NCBI GenBank assembly: GCA_019694975.1
Contig: JAIBAY010000006.1
Span: 186,001 to 250,000, forward strand
Source: Chitinophagales bacterium
Lineage (GTDB): Bacteria > Bacteroidota > Bacteroidia > Chitinophagales > UBA10324
Length of the DNA stretch: 64,000 nt
Direction of reading: 5' to 3'
This document shows, one piece after another, positions 26,820 through 34,810 of this stretch. How positions within the stretch are numbered: position 1 is the stretch's first letter; every line of letters begins with the position of its first letter. Made by a program: the position numbers and the translations under genes. The notes below the pieces were generated by a model that worked only from the letters and a program-made list of their open reading frames with translations, had not been told where the DNA came from and searched no databases.

Positions 26820-27479
26820 TCAGTCGATGGAAGCAATCACCGTTTCGCCACCCCGCACATCCTGATTCAGTTGCACTGCAATTTTTGCATGCAGCGGAAG
26901 GAAAAGGTCAACCCTTGAACCGAATTTGATGAATCCGAATGCTTCACCCTGCGCAACCTTTTGATGCGGCTGCAGGTAGTTCACTATTCTCCTCGCAAGA
27001 ATACCGGCAATCTGCCGCATCAGCAATTCAGTCTTGTCATTGGCGATTACCACTGTGGTCCTTTCATTTTCCGTGGATGATTTAGGATGCCAGGCTACGA
27101 GGAACTTTCCGGGATGATGCCTGACATATTTCACTTCACCGCTGATCGGGTTACGGTTAACATGCACATTGGCCGGCGACATAAAAATGGAGACCTGCCG
27201 CCTCGGTGCGTGAAAATATTCTGTTTCTACAGTTTCTTCTATCACCACCACTTTACCGTCTGCCGGTGCAATGATCACCGCATCATTCATAAGCGTATTT
27301 CGCTTTGGGTTACGGAAGAAGGAAATGAGGAACAGATAAAACCCGGTACTCAGCAATATCAGCATTGCCTGCAGCCATTGTGGAAGCGGAAGCAATATCA
27401 GCAACGCTGCGTTGATGATCAGCAACACTGCTGCCATCAGCAACAATGTGGCGGTTCCTTCTTTGTGAATGCGAATCAT
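26820..27479 (-). CDS. psd: Phosphatidylserine decarboxylase (short form)
   Basis: A 219-residue inner-membrane protein with two N-terminal hydrophobic segments (11-30 and 38-54), FFRNPKR, APADGKVVVIEE, SPANVHVNRNPISG and the processing site G187-S188 in IKFGSRVDLFLP. Self-cleavage before the serine yields the pyruvoyl group. The GSR form instead of LGST, with the short length, is typical of the family in Bacteroidota and Alphaproteobacteria. It converts phosphatidylserine to phosphatidylethanolamine. The gene follows cdsA with a 43-bp gap, forming a phospholipid operon. The phosphatidylserine synthase gene is not visible here. Confidence 0.9.
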   Translation of the reverse strand: MIRIHKEGTATLLLMAAVLLIINAALLILLPLPQWLQAMLILLSTGFYLFLISFFRNPKRNTLMNDAVIIAPADGKVVVIEETVETEYFHAPRRQVSIFMSPANVHVNRNPISGEVKYVRHHPGKFLVAWHPKSSTENERTTVVIANDKTELLMRQIAGILARRIVNYLQPHQKVAQGEAFGFIKFGSRVDLFLPLHAKIAVQLNQDVRGGETVIASID

Positions 27480-27522
27480 CCGTAGCAGCTTGTAAAACGG
27501 TGTGAATATAAATACTACGTTG

Positions 27523-28380
27523 TCATTTCATCAACAGTGTCATCATATAAAAGCCAAATACGAAAGGAATGCAAAAAATGAAGGCATCAAAACGGTCGAG
27601 GAAACCGCCATGGCCGGGCATGAATGAACCCGAGTCTTTCACGCCGGCAGCTCTTTTAATCATCGATTCAACGAGGTCGCCGATGGTGCCGAAAATGGAA
27701 ACAATGGCTCCTGTTGTCATCCAGCCTGCAGCGCCGAATTGCGGAAAATACAGCGAGAGGAGCCAGCCGGTCAGGATGGAAAAAATTAATCCGCCGGCAA
27801 ATCCTTCCCATGATTTGGCAGGCGATACCGATGGAAACAGCTTGTGTTTACCGAATAGCGATCCGGCAAAATAGGCCATGGTATCATTCGTCCAAACCAA
27901 TAATACGATGCCCAGTATCAATCCGCAGCGTACAGGAAACCATACGCCGTTTTCATGTGCATATGGAAAAAACAATGCCATGGCGAGCGGAAAGGTGATA
28001 TAAACAATACCGGTTACCTGAAGGCCTGCATTGCGCAACGGTGACGGACTTTGCAGAAACAATTCCAGCACGAGGTATCCAAGCAGCAAGGGAACCACGA
28101 GGAAGTAGATGTATTCATTCACGTAAGGAAGAAACCGGAATCCTGTTCCGAGCAGGTAAAAAATCAGTGTACCGGAAACAATAGTATACACCGTGGCTGT
28201 CTTTCGCTGATGCGGATTATATTCCTGCATGGAACGTATCAGCCTGTTATATTCCCATAAGCAACCGGTGTGTATGATCAGCATCAGCAGGAGAAAAACA
28301 TATTCATGCAACATTATTCCTCCGAGCATTACTGCGGCGAAGGCAATGGCAGTAACGGCCCGTCTTGGCAGATCATTCAT
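27523..28380 (-). CDS. cdsA: Phosphatidate cytidylyltransferase CdsA
   Basis: The 285-residue protein has seven to eight membrane segments, the SPAKSWEGFAGG motif (187-197) and the CDS signature from S239 to D265 (SMIKRAAGVKDSGSFMPG, then HGGFLDRFDAFIF) with its conserved acidic residues. It makes CDP-diacylglycerol from phosphatidic acid and CTP, the precursor for phosphatidylserine and phosphatidylglycerol. The neighbours downstream (psd) and upstream (DUF2007 and CPBP genes) share the strand. Confidence 0.94.
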   Translation of the reverse strand: MNDLPRRAVTAIAFAAVMLGGIMLHEYVFLLLMLIIHTGCLWEYNRLIRSMQEYNPHQRKTATVYTIVSGTLIFYLLGTGFRFLPYVNEYIYFLVVPLLLGYLVLELFLQSPSPLRNAGLQVTGIVYITFPLAMALFFPYAHENGVWFPVRCGLILGIVLLVWTNDTMAYFAGSLFGKHKLFPSVSPAKSWEGFAGGLIFSILTGWLLSLYFPQFGAAGWMTTGAIVSIFGTIGDLVESMIKRAAGVKDSGSFMPGHGGFLDRFDAFIFCIPFVFGFYMMTLLMK

Positions 28381-28427
28381 AGTTATTGCATTTGAGATAG
28401 CAGCGGCAATACAACTTGACTTCCCAG

Positions 28428-28643
28428 CTATTCTTCAGAAAAGGATGCTTCTACAATATTTAGCGCGTCAGCCGAATCTTTGAGTGCCACGCACACACTG
28501 ATTTCACCGATGGTAATATAAGAAGAGTCTTGCTGATTCAATATTACCGCTTCGATGTGGTGCTCTTTCAACAGGCTTTGCACGATGATTGCCTGGTGCA
28601 TGTAAGGTGTTTCATATACTTTCATCCATTCTTCCTGTTGCAT
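28428..28643 (-). CDS. DUF2007 small protein (putative signal-transducing)
   Basis: ATG at 28643 (MQQEEWMKVYETPYMHQAII) gives 71 residues; a further 17 codons upstream to 28694 are in frame but not family-like. The order (WMKVYETPY, then LLKEHHIEAVILNQQDSS, then ISVCVALKDSADALNIV) is the DUF2007/GlnK-fold-like pattern known from small proteins of unknown role. It lies between the CPBP protease and cdsA genes on one strand, in an apparent operon for phospholipid synthesis. Confidence 0.75.
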   Translation of the reverse strand: MQQEEWMKVYETPYMHQAIIVQSLLKEHHIEAVILNQQDSSYITIGEISVCVALKDSADALNIVEASFSEE

Positions 28644-28754
28644 GAAATGCGGTCTTTTAAAACTTAAGCTGAAAACGTGTACAGAAGGCTGCATCTTCCA
28701 TTGAGCAAAAAAGCAAATTATTCAATGGCTGAATATGGCTGTTGCATCAGCCTG

Positions 28755-29699
28755 TCAGAAAATAAACTTTCGCCGGTCGCTGACCTTCCTGAAAAAAAAC
28801 AACAACGCTGCCAGCATAAAAGTACTGATCACGATGACGGAAGCGGGAAGGGCATCATCGCCCGCAATGTCGAACTGTATCATGCCGTGTTCGTGCAGGT
28901 AAGCCATGATGATTTGCCCGCCGTTTATAAAAGCATGTGCAACAATCGGTACCCATAAGTTACCACTCCAGTAAAACAGGTAACCAAGCAGGCCGCCCAG
29001 CAGCATCCTTGGAACAAATCCGTAAAACTCAAAATGGATGAAGCTGAATACAAAAGCGGTGACCCAGATGGCCAGGTGGGCATTTCTCAGCCATTCTTTC
29101 ATAACCTGTTGTACACAACCGCGGAAGAATAATTCCTCGGCTAAGGCGGGAATGATGGCAATCACTATGAGGTTGATGAAAAGATCTATCGGCAGCGGCA
29201 TCCTGATAAATAACGCTGTCATCTTCTCATTGGAGTCGGCGGAATCCCTGATCATTTTTTCGACAGGATCAAGGAAGGAAGGAAGATCAAGTTGCTGATT
29301 CAGGGTGTACATATAACTGATGAAGGGCCCTGCCGATGCAAGCACGAGGGCCGCCAATGGCAGCAACCAGAGCGAATATCGGCGCCGCAAACGAAGGAAA
29401 TCGCCACCGGGCCATTTCAGCAGGGCGAACATGATGGCAGGCACAAAAAATCCGCCGAGTGACGACATGAACTGCAGCAGCTTGATGGCATTCACCTGGT
29501 TGGGGTTCATGGCAACACCATTGGGATTACTGAGGGCTTGCTGCAGCACGATATCAATGGTGGTGATACCAAACATTGGCTTCACCAGGAACATGGCGAG
29601 CATGGTAAACAGAAAAATGAGAATAAGGGTGAGTGAGGTCAGCAGCAGCAGTTGCAGTAAAGGATGCATACCATCCATCGGAAAGCGTCGGCGTATCAT
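28755..29699 (-). CDS. CPBP-family intramembrane endopeptidase
   Basis: The 314-residue protein has about eight membrane segments and the CPBP (CaaX/Abi) motifs: E188-E189 within AEELFFRG, FSFIHFEFYGF with H222, and HAFINGG with H255 and N259. The glutamates and histidines form the intramembrane protease site known from Rce1-type enzymes. The substrate is unknown. It is the first gene of the run DUF2007-cdsA-psd. Confidence 0.85.
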   Translation of the reverse strand: MIRRRFPMDGMHPLLQLLLLTSLTLILIFLFTMLAMFLVKPMFGITTIDIVLQQALSNPNGVAMNPNQVNAIKLLQFMSSLGGFFVPAIMFALLKWPGGDFLRLRRRYSLWLLPLAALVLASAGPFISYMYTLNQQLDLPSFLDPVEKMIRDSADSNEKMTALFIRMPLPIDLFINLIVIAIIPALAEELFFRGCVQQVMKEWLRNAHLAIWVTAFVFSFIHFEFYGFVPRMLLGGLLGYLFYWSGNLWVPIVAHAFINGGQIIMAYLHEHGMIQFDIAGDDALPASVIVISTFMLAALLFFFRKVSDRRKFIF

Positions 29700-29841
29700 G
29701 CCTCAAAAATCGTAAATTTGAAGCGCATTTAAGGAAAATATAAAGAAGCGATGCTGGCGTGCTGTTGACCGTAGTGTAAAATCGGTGATCTGCAGTACAC
29801 TTTGTATGGCACTTACGTAATTATAATGATAGTTAAGCAGC

Positions 29842-30837
29842 ATGGTTAAAATCGGTGACATATTGTTGGGTGAATTCCCGTTGCTGCTGGCACCGATGGA
29901 AGACGTGAGTGATCCGCCATTCAGGGCAGTGTGTAAGATGAATGGCGCCGACCTTATGTATACGGAATTTATTTCTTCGGAAGGCTTAATCCGTCATGCC
30001 CGAAAGAGTGTGCAGAAGCTCGATATATATGATTATGAGCGTCCCATCGGCATTCAGTTTTTTGGTGGCGAGGTAGATACAATGGTGGAATGTGTTGATA
30101 TCATAGAAGAAGCACAACCGGACCTCATCGATATCAATTACGGTTGCCCGGTAAAAGGAGTAGCCTGCCGTGGCGCAGGTGCCGGCATCTTAAGAGATGT
30201 ACCGAAGATGGTGAAGATGACAGGCGAAATTGTGAAGCGCGCTACTTTACCCGTTACCGTGAAAACAAGGCTCGGATGGGACGATGACAGCATTAATATC
30301 ATGGAAGTGGCCGAGCGGCTGCAGGATGTAGGCATAGCTGCCCTCAGTATTCATGGAAGAACCCGTTGCCAGCTGTATAAAGGTGTGGCAAGGTGGGAAC
30401 CTATTGATGAGGTTAAAAAAAATCCGCGCATCCGCATCCCCATTTTTCTGAATGGTGATGTTACCTCGCCGGAGAAGGTAAAATTCATCCGCGAAAATTT
30501 TGATGTCGATGGCGTAATGATTGGCCGTGCTGCCATCGGCAACCCATGGTTTTTTAATGAAGTGAGACATTTCCTGAAAACAGGCGAGCATCTTGCTCCG
30601 CCTTCTATTGATGACCGTATTGAAGTGTCGCGCACCCACCTGCATAAATCTGTGCAATGGAAGGAAGGCAGGTTAGGAGTTTTGGAAATGAGGAAGCATT
30701 ATGCTAATTATTTCAAAGGATTGCCTAACGTGAAAGAATTCAGAGACAGGCTGGTCAGGCTGGAAGAGGTGGAAGCCATTGAAGAAGTTTTTGAAGAAAT
30801 GAGATCACGTTACGCCGGTGCAGCCGTTGTTGTTTAG
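29842..30837 (+). CDS. dusB: tRNA-dihydrouridine synthase DusB
   Basis: This 331-residue FMN enzyme has the Dus barrel order: LLAPMEDVSDPPFR, YTEFISSEGL, IGIQFFGGEV, DINYGCPVKGVACRGAGAG with the catalytic Cys102, VKTRLGWDDD, SIHGRTRCQLYKG, IFLNGDV and GVMIGRAAIGNPWFF. The C-terminal helical domain contains MRKHYANYFKGLPNVKEFR, typical of DusB. It reduces uridine in the tRNA D-loop. It is divergent from the CPBP gene. The usual K in GCPVKKV is partly kept as GCPVKGV. Confidence 0.92.
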   Translation: MVKIGDILLGEFPLLLAPMEDVSDPPFRAVCKMNGADLMYTEFISSEGLIRHARKSVQKLDIYDYERPIGIQFFGGEVDTMVECVDIIEEAQPDLIDINYGCPVKGVACRGAGAGILRDVPKMVKMTGEIVKRATLPVTVKTRLGWDDDSINIMEVAERLQDVGIAALSIHGRTRCQLYKGVARWEPIDEVKKNPRIRIPIFLNGDVTSPEKVKFIRENFDVDGVMIGRAAIGNPWFFNEVRHFLKTGEHLAPPSIDDRIEVSRTHLHKSVQWKEGRLGVLEMRKHYANYFKGLPNVKEFRDRLVRLEEVEAIEEVFEEMRSRYAGAAVVV

Positions 30838-31038
30838 TTACACTATCGCATAAAAACAGCATCGTCATCATGTGGCATAACTGCCGAGGAAATCCACATC
30901 AGCATTTTTTAAAATCCGCAGCCGGATACACAAAATGAAAGCCGGTTCATTAATTGCAGAGATTACCTCCGGTTGATTTATTGAATTTTGACTTTAACTT
31001 ACTTCCGCTATTCCGGTACATACAAATTAATCCAAACT

Positions 31039-32121
31039 TTGAAGTCAGCACTTTTATTTTTATTGCTCTTTCCCGCTGCATTCAACCTCTATTCACAGGG
31101 GCTTTCTGCATACCTCAATGTCCGCAATGCTTTTTTTGTGTTTGATGATTCTGTGAGCAGGGAAATAGAGTACCTGCCTCCCAAGAGTTTTAAGATAGGC
31201 GGTAACTGCATTGCCTATACCTCAAGCAACAACAGCTTCAAGGTGTATCAGAAAGGCAAGGTGCTGGAAGTGAATGAAGGATTCACAACCGATTATTTCA
31301 TGACCGGCAACTATGTGGTAATGAAAAACAACACCTCCTTACATGTATACGACAATGGCAAATCCATGCTGCTCGTTCGCAACCCTTACGACTGGGTAGC
31401 TTCCGACAGCATTATCGGGTTCTCGGATCCATTGTCAAAAGGATATTTCATTTATACCGCAGGCAGGATCTTCACGCTGAGCCAGGACCTCATTGCTGAT
31501 CCGATCAAGATCAGTGATATAGGGAAAAACATACTGGCATATACCACTATTGATGACAGCCTGAAGATATTTTACCATGGAAATATTTACCCGCAGCCGG
31601 TGCAAAATGTAACGGAGATTAAAGTTGGCAAGAATGTGGTCGCATATCTAAATGACTATAACAGTGATTTCAAGGTATTTTACAAAGGCCAGCCCTTTAC
31701 ACTGGAGCACTTTGAGATCAGGTGGTTCTTAACCGGCGATAACCTGGTGGTGTACCAGACAAGTGATGGTGAGTTTAAGATATTTTACGATGGTGTGGTG
31801 TTTACGGTAGGCAAATTTAATCCCGACCAGCTGAAGGTGACCGATAACCTGGTTACCTACGCGGATGATGTCGGATTTTTTAAAGTTTTTTATAAAGGGC
31901 AGACCTATCAGCTGGATCGTTACATGCCGGATCATGTGGAAATGAGTCAGAACTCACTCTATTATATTGGTCGCGATGACCGGATCACCTTCTTTTCTTT
32001 TGGTTTACAGCAGGAGCTGCCGATGGAGAATTACAGCAGCCTGCGGCTCGATTATGATGTGCTGCGGGTAGAGCCTACGCCGCACCAGTTCACCTTTTAT
32101 TACAAAGGCAAGTCTTTCTGA
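31039..32121 (+). CDS. Secreted repeat protein, probable beta-propeller
   Basis: TTG at 31039 gives an ideal signal peptide (MKSALLFLLLFPAAFNLYSQ); a TTG at 30988 would add 17 residues. The mature part is built of about eight or nine copies of a unit of roughly 36 residues with the core GNxVAYxxxxxxFKVFYKGQ, for example VGKNVVAYLNDYNSDFKVFY, TGDNLVVYQTSDGEFKIFYD, VTDNLVTYADDVGFFKVFYK. Regular beta-strands with Gly/Asp turns fit a propeller-like fold. No known family comes to mind. It lies alone, after dusB, and ends in a strong hairpin shared with the sulfotransferase gene. Confidence 0.7.
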   Translation: MKSALLFLLLFPAAFNLYSQGLSAYLNVRNAFFVFDDSVSREIEYLPPKSFKIGGNCIAYTSSNNSFKVYQKGKVLEVNEGFTTDYFMTGNYVVMKNNTSLHVYDNGKSMLLVRNPYDWVASDSIIGFSDPLSKGYFIYTAGRIFTLSQDLIADPIKISDIGKNILAYTTIDDSLKIFYHGNIYPQPVQNVTEIKVGKNVVAYLNDYNSDFKVFYKGQPFTLEHFEIRWFLTGDNLVVYQTSDGEFKIFYDGVVFTVGKFNPDQLKVTDNLVTYADDVGFFKVFYKGQTYQLDRYMPDHVEMSQNSLYYIGRDDRITFFSFGLQQELPMENYSSLRLDYDVLRVEPTPHQFTFYYKGKSF

Positions 32122-32129
32122 AAAAAAAA

Positions 32130-32151
32130 CCCTGCTGAAATTTCAACAGGG
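32130..32151. terminator. Bidirectional intrinsic terminator
   Basis: CCCTG-CTGAAATTTCAA-CAGGG forms a hairpin whose stem can extend through TGAAA/TTTCA. On the minus strand the stem is followed by eight Ts (complement of A 32122-32129), giving a canonical terminator for the sulfotransferase gene; on the plus strand it is followed by GATTTGTATT. It lies between the convergent genes at 31039-32121 and 32181-33209. Confidence 0.8.
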
Positions 32152-32180
32152 ATTTGTATTACAGCGTTTAATGTAAGTTA

Positions 32181-33209
32181 TCAGGAGAGTACCTTTTCTT
32201 TTGACCATTCCTTGGCCAACTGCTTCAGGTCTACCAGTACCTGATCCTGCCGTTTGCGGTTTTCCATGTCTTCCGGATCAGTTTTCAGGCTTTGTTCTTT
32301 TTTCAGCCTGTCGTTCTCCGCATTGAATTGTGCAATCTGTTCGGCGGTGAACTGCATTTCTTCACCTTTCTTTACAAATACCCTTTCATAACCCAGTTCA
32401 TCCAGTTCATTACCGGCCACCGATTCAAAAATCCGTACCTGCTCTTCCGGCATCTCTTTCAGGAACTTGTTATAGTTATGATGCATGATGGGTTTGGTAA
32501 CGTTTTCCCAAAGCGAGCTGGCAACAGCGGTATTCTTCGCTTCCTGGCTGTCGTAAAACTCCATCATCTCCGGCATGAATTCGATACCGAGAAATGCGCA
32601 CATGTTACGCAGTGTGCTTTCTGTTTCTTCCGTCAGTTCTGTATAAGAAACAGTGAAGTAGCGGTCTGTCGGCAGGTTGGCACGTGCATCGAGGCAAAGG
32701 CGCTGCAGCACAGACCATTGTTTGGCAATATTATAAACATGCTTATCACCGATTACTGCTTTGGAGAAAGAAAGAGCCACGTCACGTCCATCGCGGTGCA
32801 GGTAGATATATTTATTGTTACCGAAGTAATGATTGAGATGATCAGCCCAGCGAATATTCTGCATGCTCTTGCAAAGCCAGGCCCTTGCGCCATTTGATTC
32901 ACCATAAATATCCATCACTGCTCCATAGATGGCTATCACATGCTTTTCGCGGCAACGGCGTTTAACATCATCACGCTTCAGGGTAGTATTGAGCCACAAT
33001 ACAGGATTGGTTTCTACCAGCCTGCATACAATCTCCACCATCTGATTGAACTTGTCATCATCCAGTATAACATGCACAGGAACAATAGGGTCGATCCGCT
33101 GAAGGATATGCGGCGGATGCGGTGCTGCTATCTCATGCGAATTCGAAATCATCAACCGCAGCAAATTAGAACCTGACCTTTGTTCACCTACGAGAAAAAG
33201 AGCTTGCAT
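32181..33209 (-). CDS. Sulfotransferase family protein
   Basis: The 342-residue protein has the PAPS 5'-phosphosulfate loop FLVGEQRSGSNLLRLMIS at its start and the 3'-phosphate site KYIYLHRDGRDVALSFSKA near residue 125. A linker carries TVSYTELTEETESTL and a C-terminal charged helical tail of about 45 residues. Bacterial members transfer sulfate to lipids, sugars or peptides; the acceptor is unknown. It is convergent with the beta-propeller gene and followed upstream by chrA on the same strand, 25 bp away. Confidence 0.8.
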   Translation of the reverse strand: MQALFLVGEQRSGSNLLRLMISNSHEIAAPHPPHILQRIDPIVPVHVILDDDKFNQMVEIVCRLVETNPVLWLNTTLKRDDVKRRCREKHVIAIYGAVMDIYGESNGARAWLCKSMQNIRWADHLNHYFGNNKYIYLHRDGRDVALSFSKAVIGDKHVYNIAKQWSVLQRLCLDARANLPTDRYFTVSYTELTEETESTLRNMCAFLGIEFMPEMMEFYDSQEAKNTAVASSLWENVTKPIMHHNYNKFLKEMPEEQVRIFESVAGNELDELGYERVFVKKGEEMQFTAEQIAQFNAENDRLKKEQSLKTDPEDMENRKRQDQVLVDLKQLAKEWSKEKVLS

Positions 33210-33233
33210 ACTCGTCTGTTTAATTCTGAAATT

Positions 33234-34490
33234 TTATGGGTATAGAAAAAAACCGATTAATCCGGCTGTGGGAATTATGTAAATCACATCAACATTGTAT
33301 CTGATGAGCGCAAACAAAGCCCCGCCAAAAATAAGTAATGACGGCCAAAAAGCAGCAACAGATGAATAATCTGTCATTTTTGCCAGCTCCCAGGCCGCGA
33401 AAAAGATCATGCCGATCACTCCGCACCGGATACCGCGCAATACAGATTTTGCGACGACTGACTTCTTGAAAAACTCCATGGCCTTGGATGCCACCACCAT
33501 CAAAATGGCCGGTGGTGTGAAGATGGCAATCGTGGAAAGCAATCCGCCGAGTACTCCTTTTACCTGGAAACCGATGAATGCGGCGGCAATCAGGATGGGG
33601 CCAGGCATTACCTGACTGAATGCAATGCCATCTTTGAAACCTGCCTGCGTAACCCAGTGAAATACTTCCACTACATGATGCTGAATGATGGGTATAATCA
33701 CATATCCGCCACCAAAAAGCATTACGCTCAGTCCGGCAAATGTTTTTACAAGGTTGAAAAGGCTTTTTGGATCCTGCACCGGAATATAAAGCCCTGATGC
33801 GAGTACCGCAATCATCAGCAGTACCAGGCTGGTTGTTATAAAAGGAAATTTTGACCGGTCGGGTTTAGGTGCTGCAGCCAGTGCTTTTTTGTCGGTGAAT
33901 AACAGGTAACCGATGATACCAAAGAGGAGCACCAGTAAAAATGTTATGTAAAGACGATAATCGCGTGGAATAAAGATTAGTGCTGCGATGGCCAGTAATA
34001 CCAATGCCAGTTCGATCTTGCCTTTCACGTTTTGTTTCGCCATCCTGTAGGCCACGCTAATAATGACAGCGGCTACGGCCGGTACAAATCCCTGGAAGAA
34101 CCGTTTCACTTCTGTAATATTTCCGTAGATGCCGTAGAGATAACTTAACAACATCATCAGGATGAAAGAGGGCAGCACTACAGCGATGCCGGCAACAACA
34201 GCGCCCCACGGACCCTTCAACTTATTACCCGTGTATGCCACCACATTTACAGCCTGTGGGCCGGGTAATAAGCTGGCCAGCGATATGCCATCGAGCATCT
34301 CTTCAGGGCTTAGCAGTTTACGTTTTCTGACAATGATGCTTTCAACAACAGAAATCAGCGACATAAATCCACCAAAGCCAAGGCAACCTGCTTTTAAAAA
34401 AATGGTGAATATGAAGAAAAGTGAAACGGGTTGCTGAACTTCCGAGTCGGCGCTAACTCCTGCCTGCGGTTGTGGATCCTGGGTAGTCAA
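33234..34490 (-). CDS. chrA: Chromate transporter (CHR family)
   Basis: A 418-residue membrane protein with two CHR units: an N-terminal half with FLKAGCLGFGGFMSLISVVE, LLSPEEMLDGISLASLLPGP and QAVNVVAYTG, and a C-terminal half that repeats it with LSVMLFGGGYVIIPIIQHHV, GFKDGIAFSQVMPGPILIAA and FIGFQVKGVLGG. This is the long-chain form of chromate/sulfate antiporters. Efflux of chromate is inferred from the family. There is no chrB or regulator next to it; the sulfotransferase gene follows on the same strand. Confidence 0.88.
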   Translation of the reverse strand: MTTQDPQPQAGVSADSEVQQPVSLFFIFTIFLKAGCLGFGGFMSLISVVESIIVRKRKLLSPEEMLDGISLASLLPGPQAVNVVAYTGNKLKGPWGAVVAGIAVVLPSFILMMLLSYLYGIYGNITEVKRFFQGFVPAVAAVIISVAYRMAKQNVKGKIELALVLLAIAALIFIPRDYRLYITFLLVLLFGIIGYLLFTDKKALAAAPKPDRSKFPFITTSLVLLMIAVLASGLYIPVQDPKSLFNLVKTFAGLSVMLFGGGYVIIPIIQHHVVEVFHWVTQAGFKDGIAFSQVMPGPILIAAAFIGFQVKGVLGGLLSTIAIFTPPAILMVVASKAMEFFKKSVVAKSVLRGIRCGVIGMIFFAAWELAKMTDYSSVAAFWPSLLIFGGALFALIRYNVDVIYIIPTAGLIGFFLYP

Positions 34491-34810
34491 AAATTAAAAA
34501 ATCTAAACGTTCGATGATCAATGTGAGCAATGCCACTTGTTACGTGATGCCCCAAAATAAATGCCGCCAAAAGTACACTTATTTCTTTTACAAGTGCAGT
34601 CAGATTCTATTTTTACTATCACGCTGAATGATGGTCATTGTATGCTGTATTTACATCATGCATGATGCCGTATCATCATGCTTTATTTATTCCCTCCGAG
34701 GCAATGCCAACCTTCTTTCACTTTGGCCCGCAAGCTGCGATGCCGGATGCTGCAGCGTTCAATGCTCCTCTTCTCAATTTCCTGCACATCACAATTCCCG
34801 GCTACGGAAA
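34491..34810. other. Gene-free stretch
   Basis: A 320-bp gap between the lytic transglycosylase end (34811) and the chrA start (34490). I see no hairpin, promoter consensus or coding remnant that I would defend. Confidence 0.45.

Noticed and set aside
30870-30899. Hairpin ATGTGG/CCACAT after dusB with a following T-run
   Set aside because: Stem is only 6 bp around an 18-nt loop; too weak to call a terminator.
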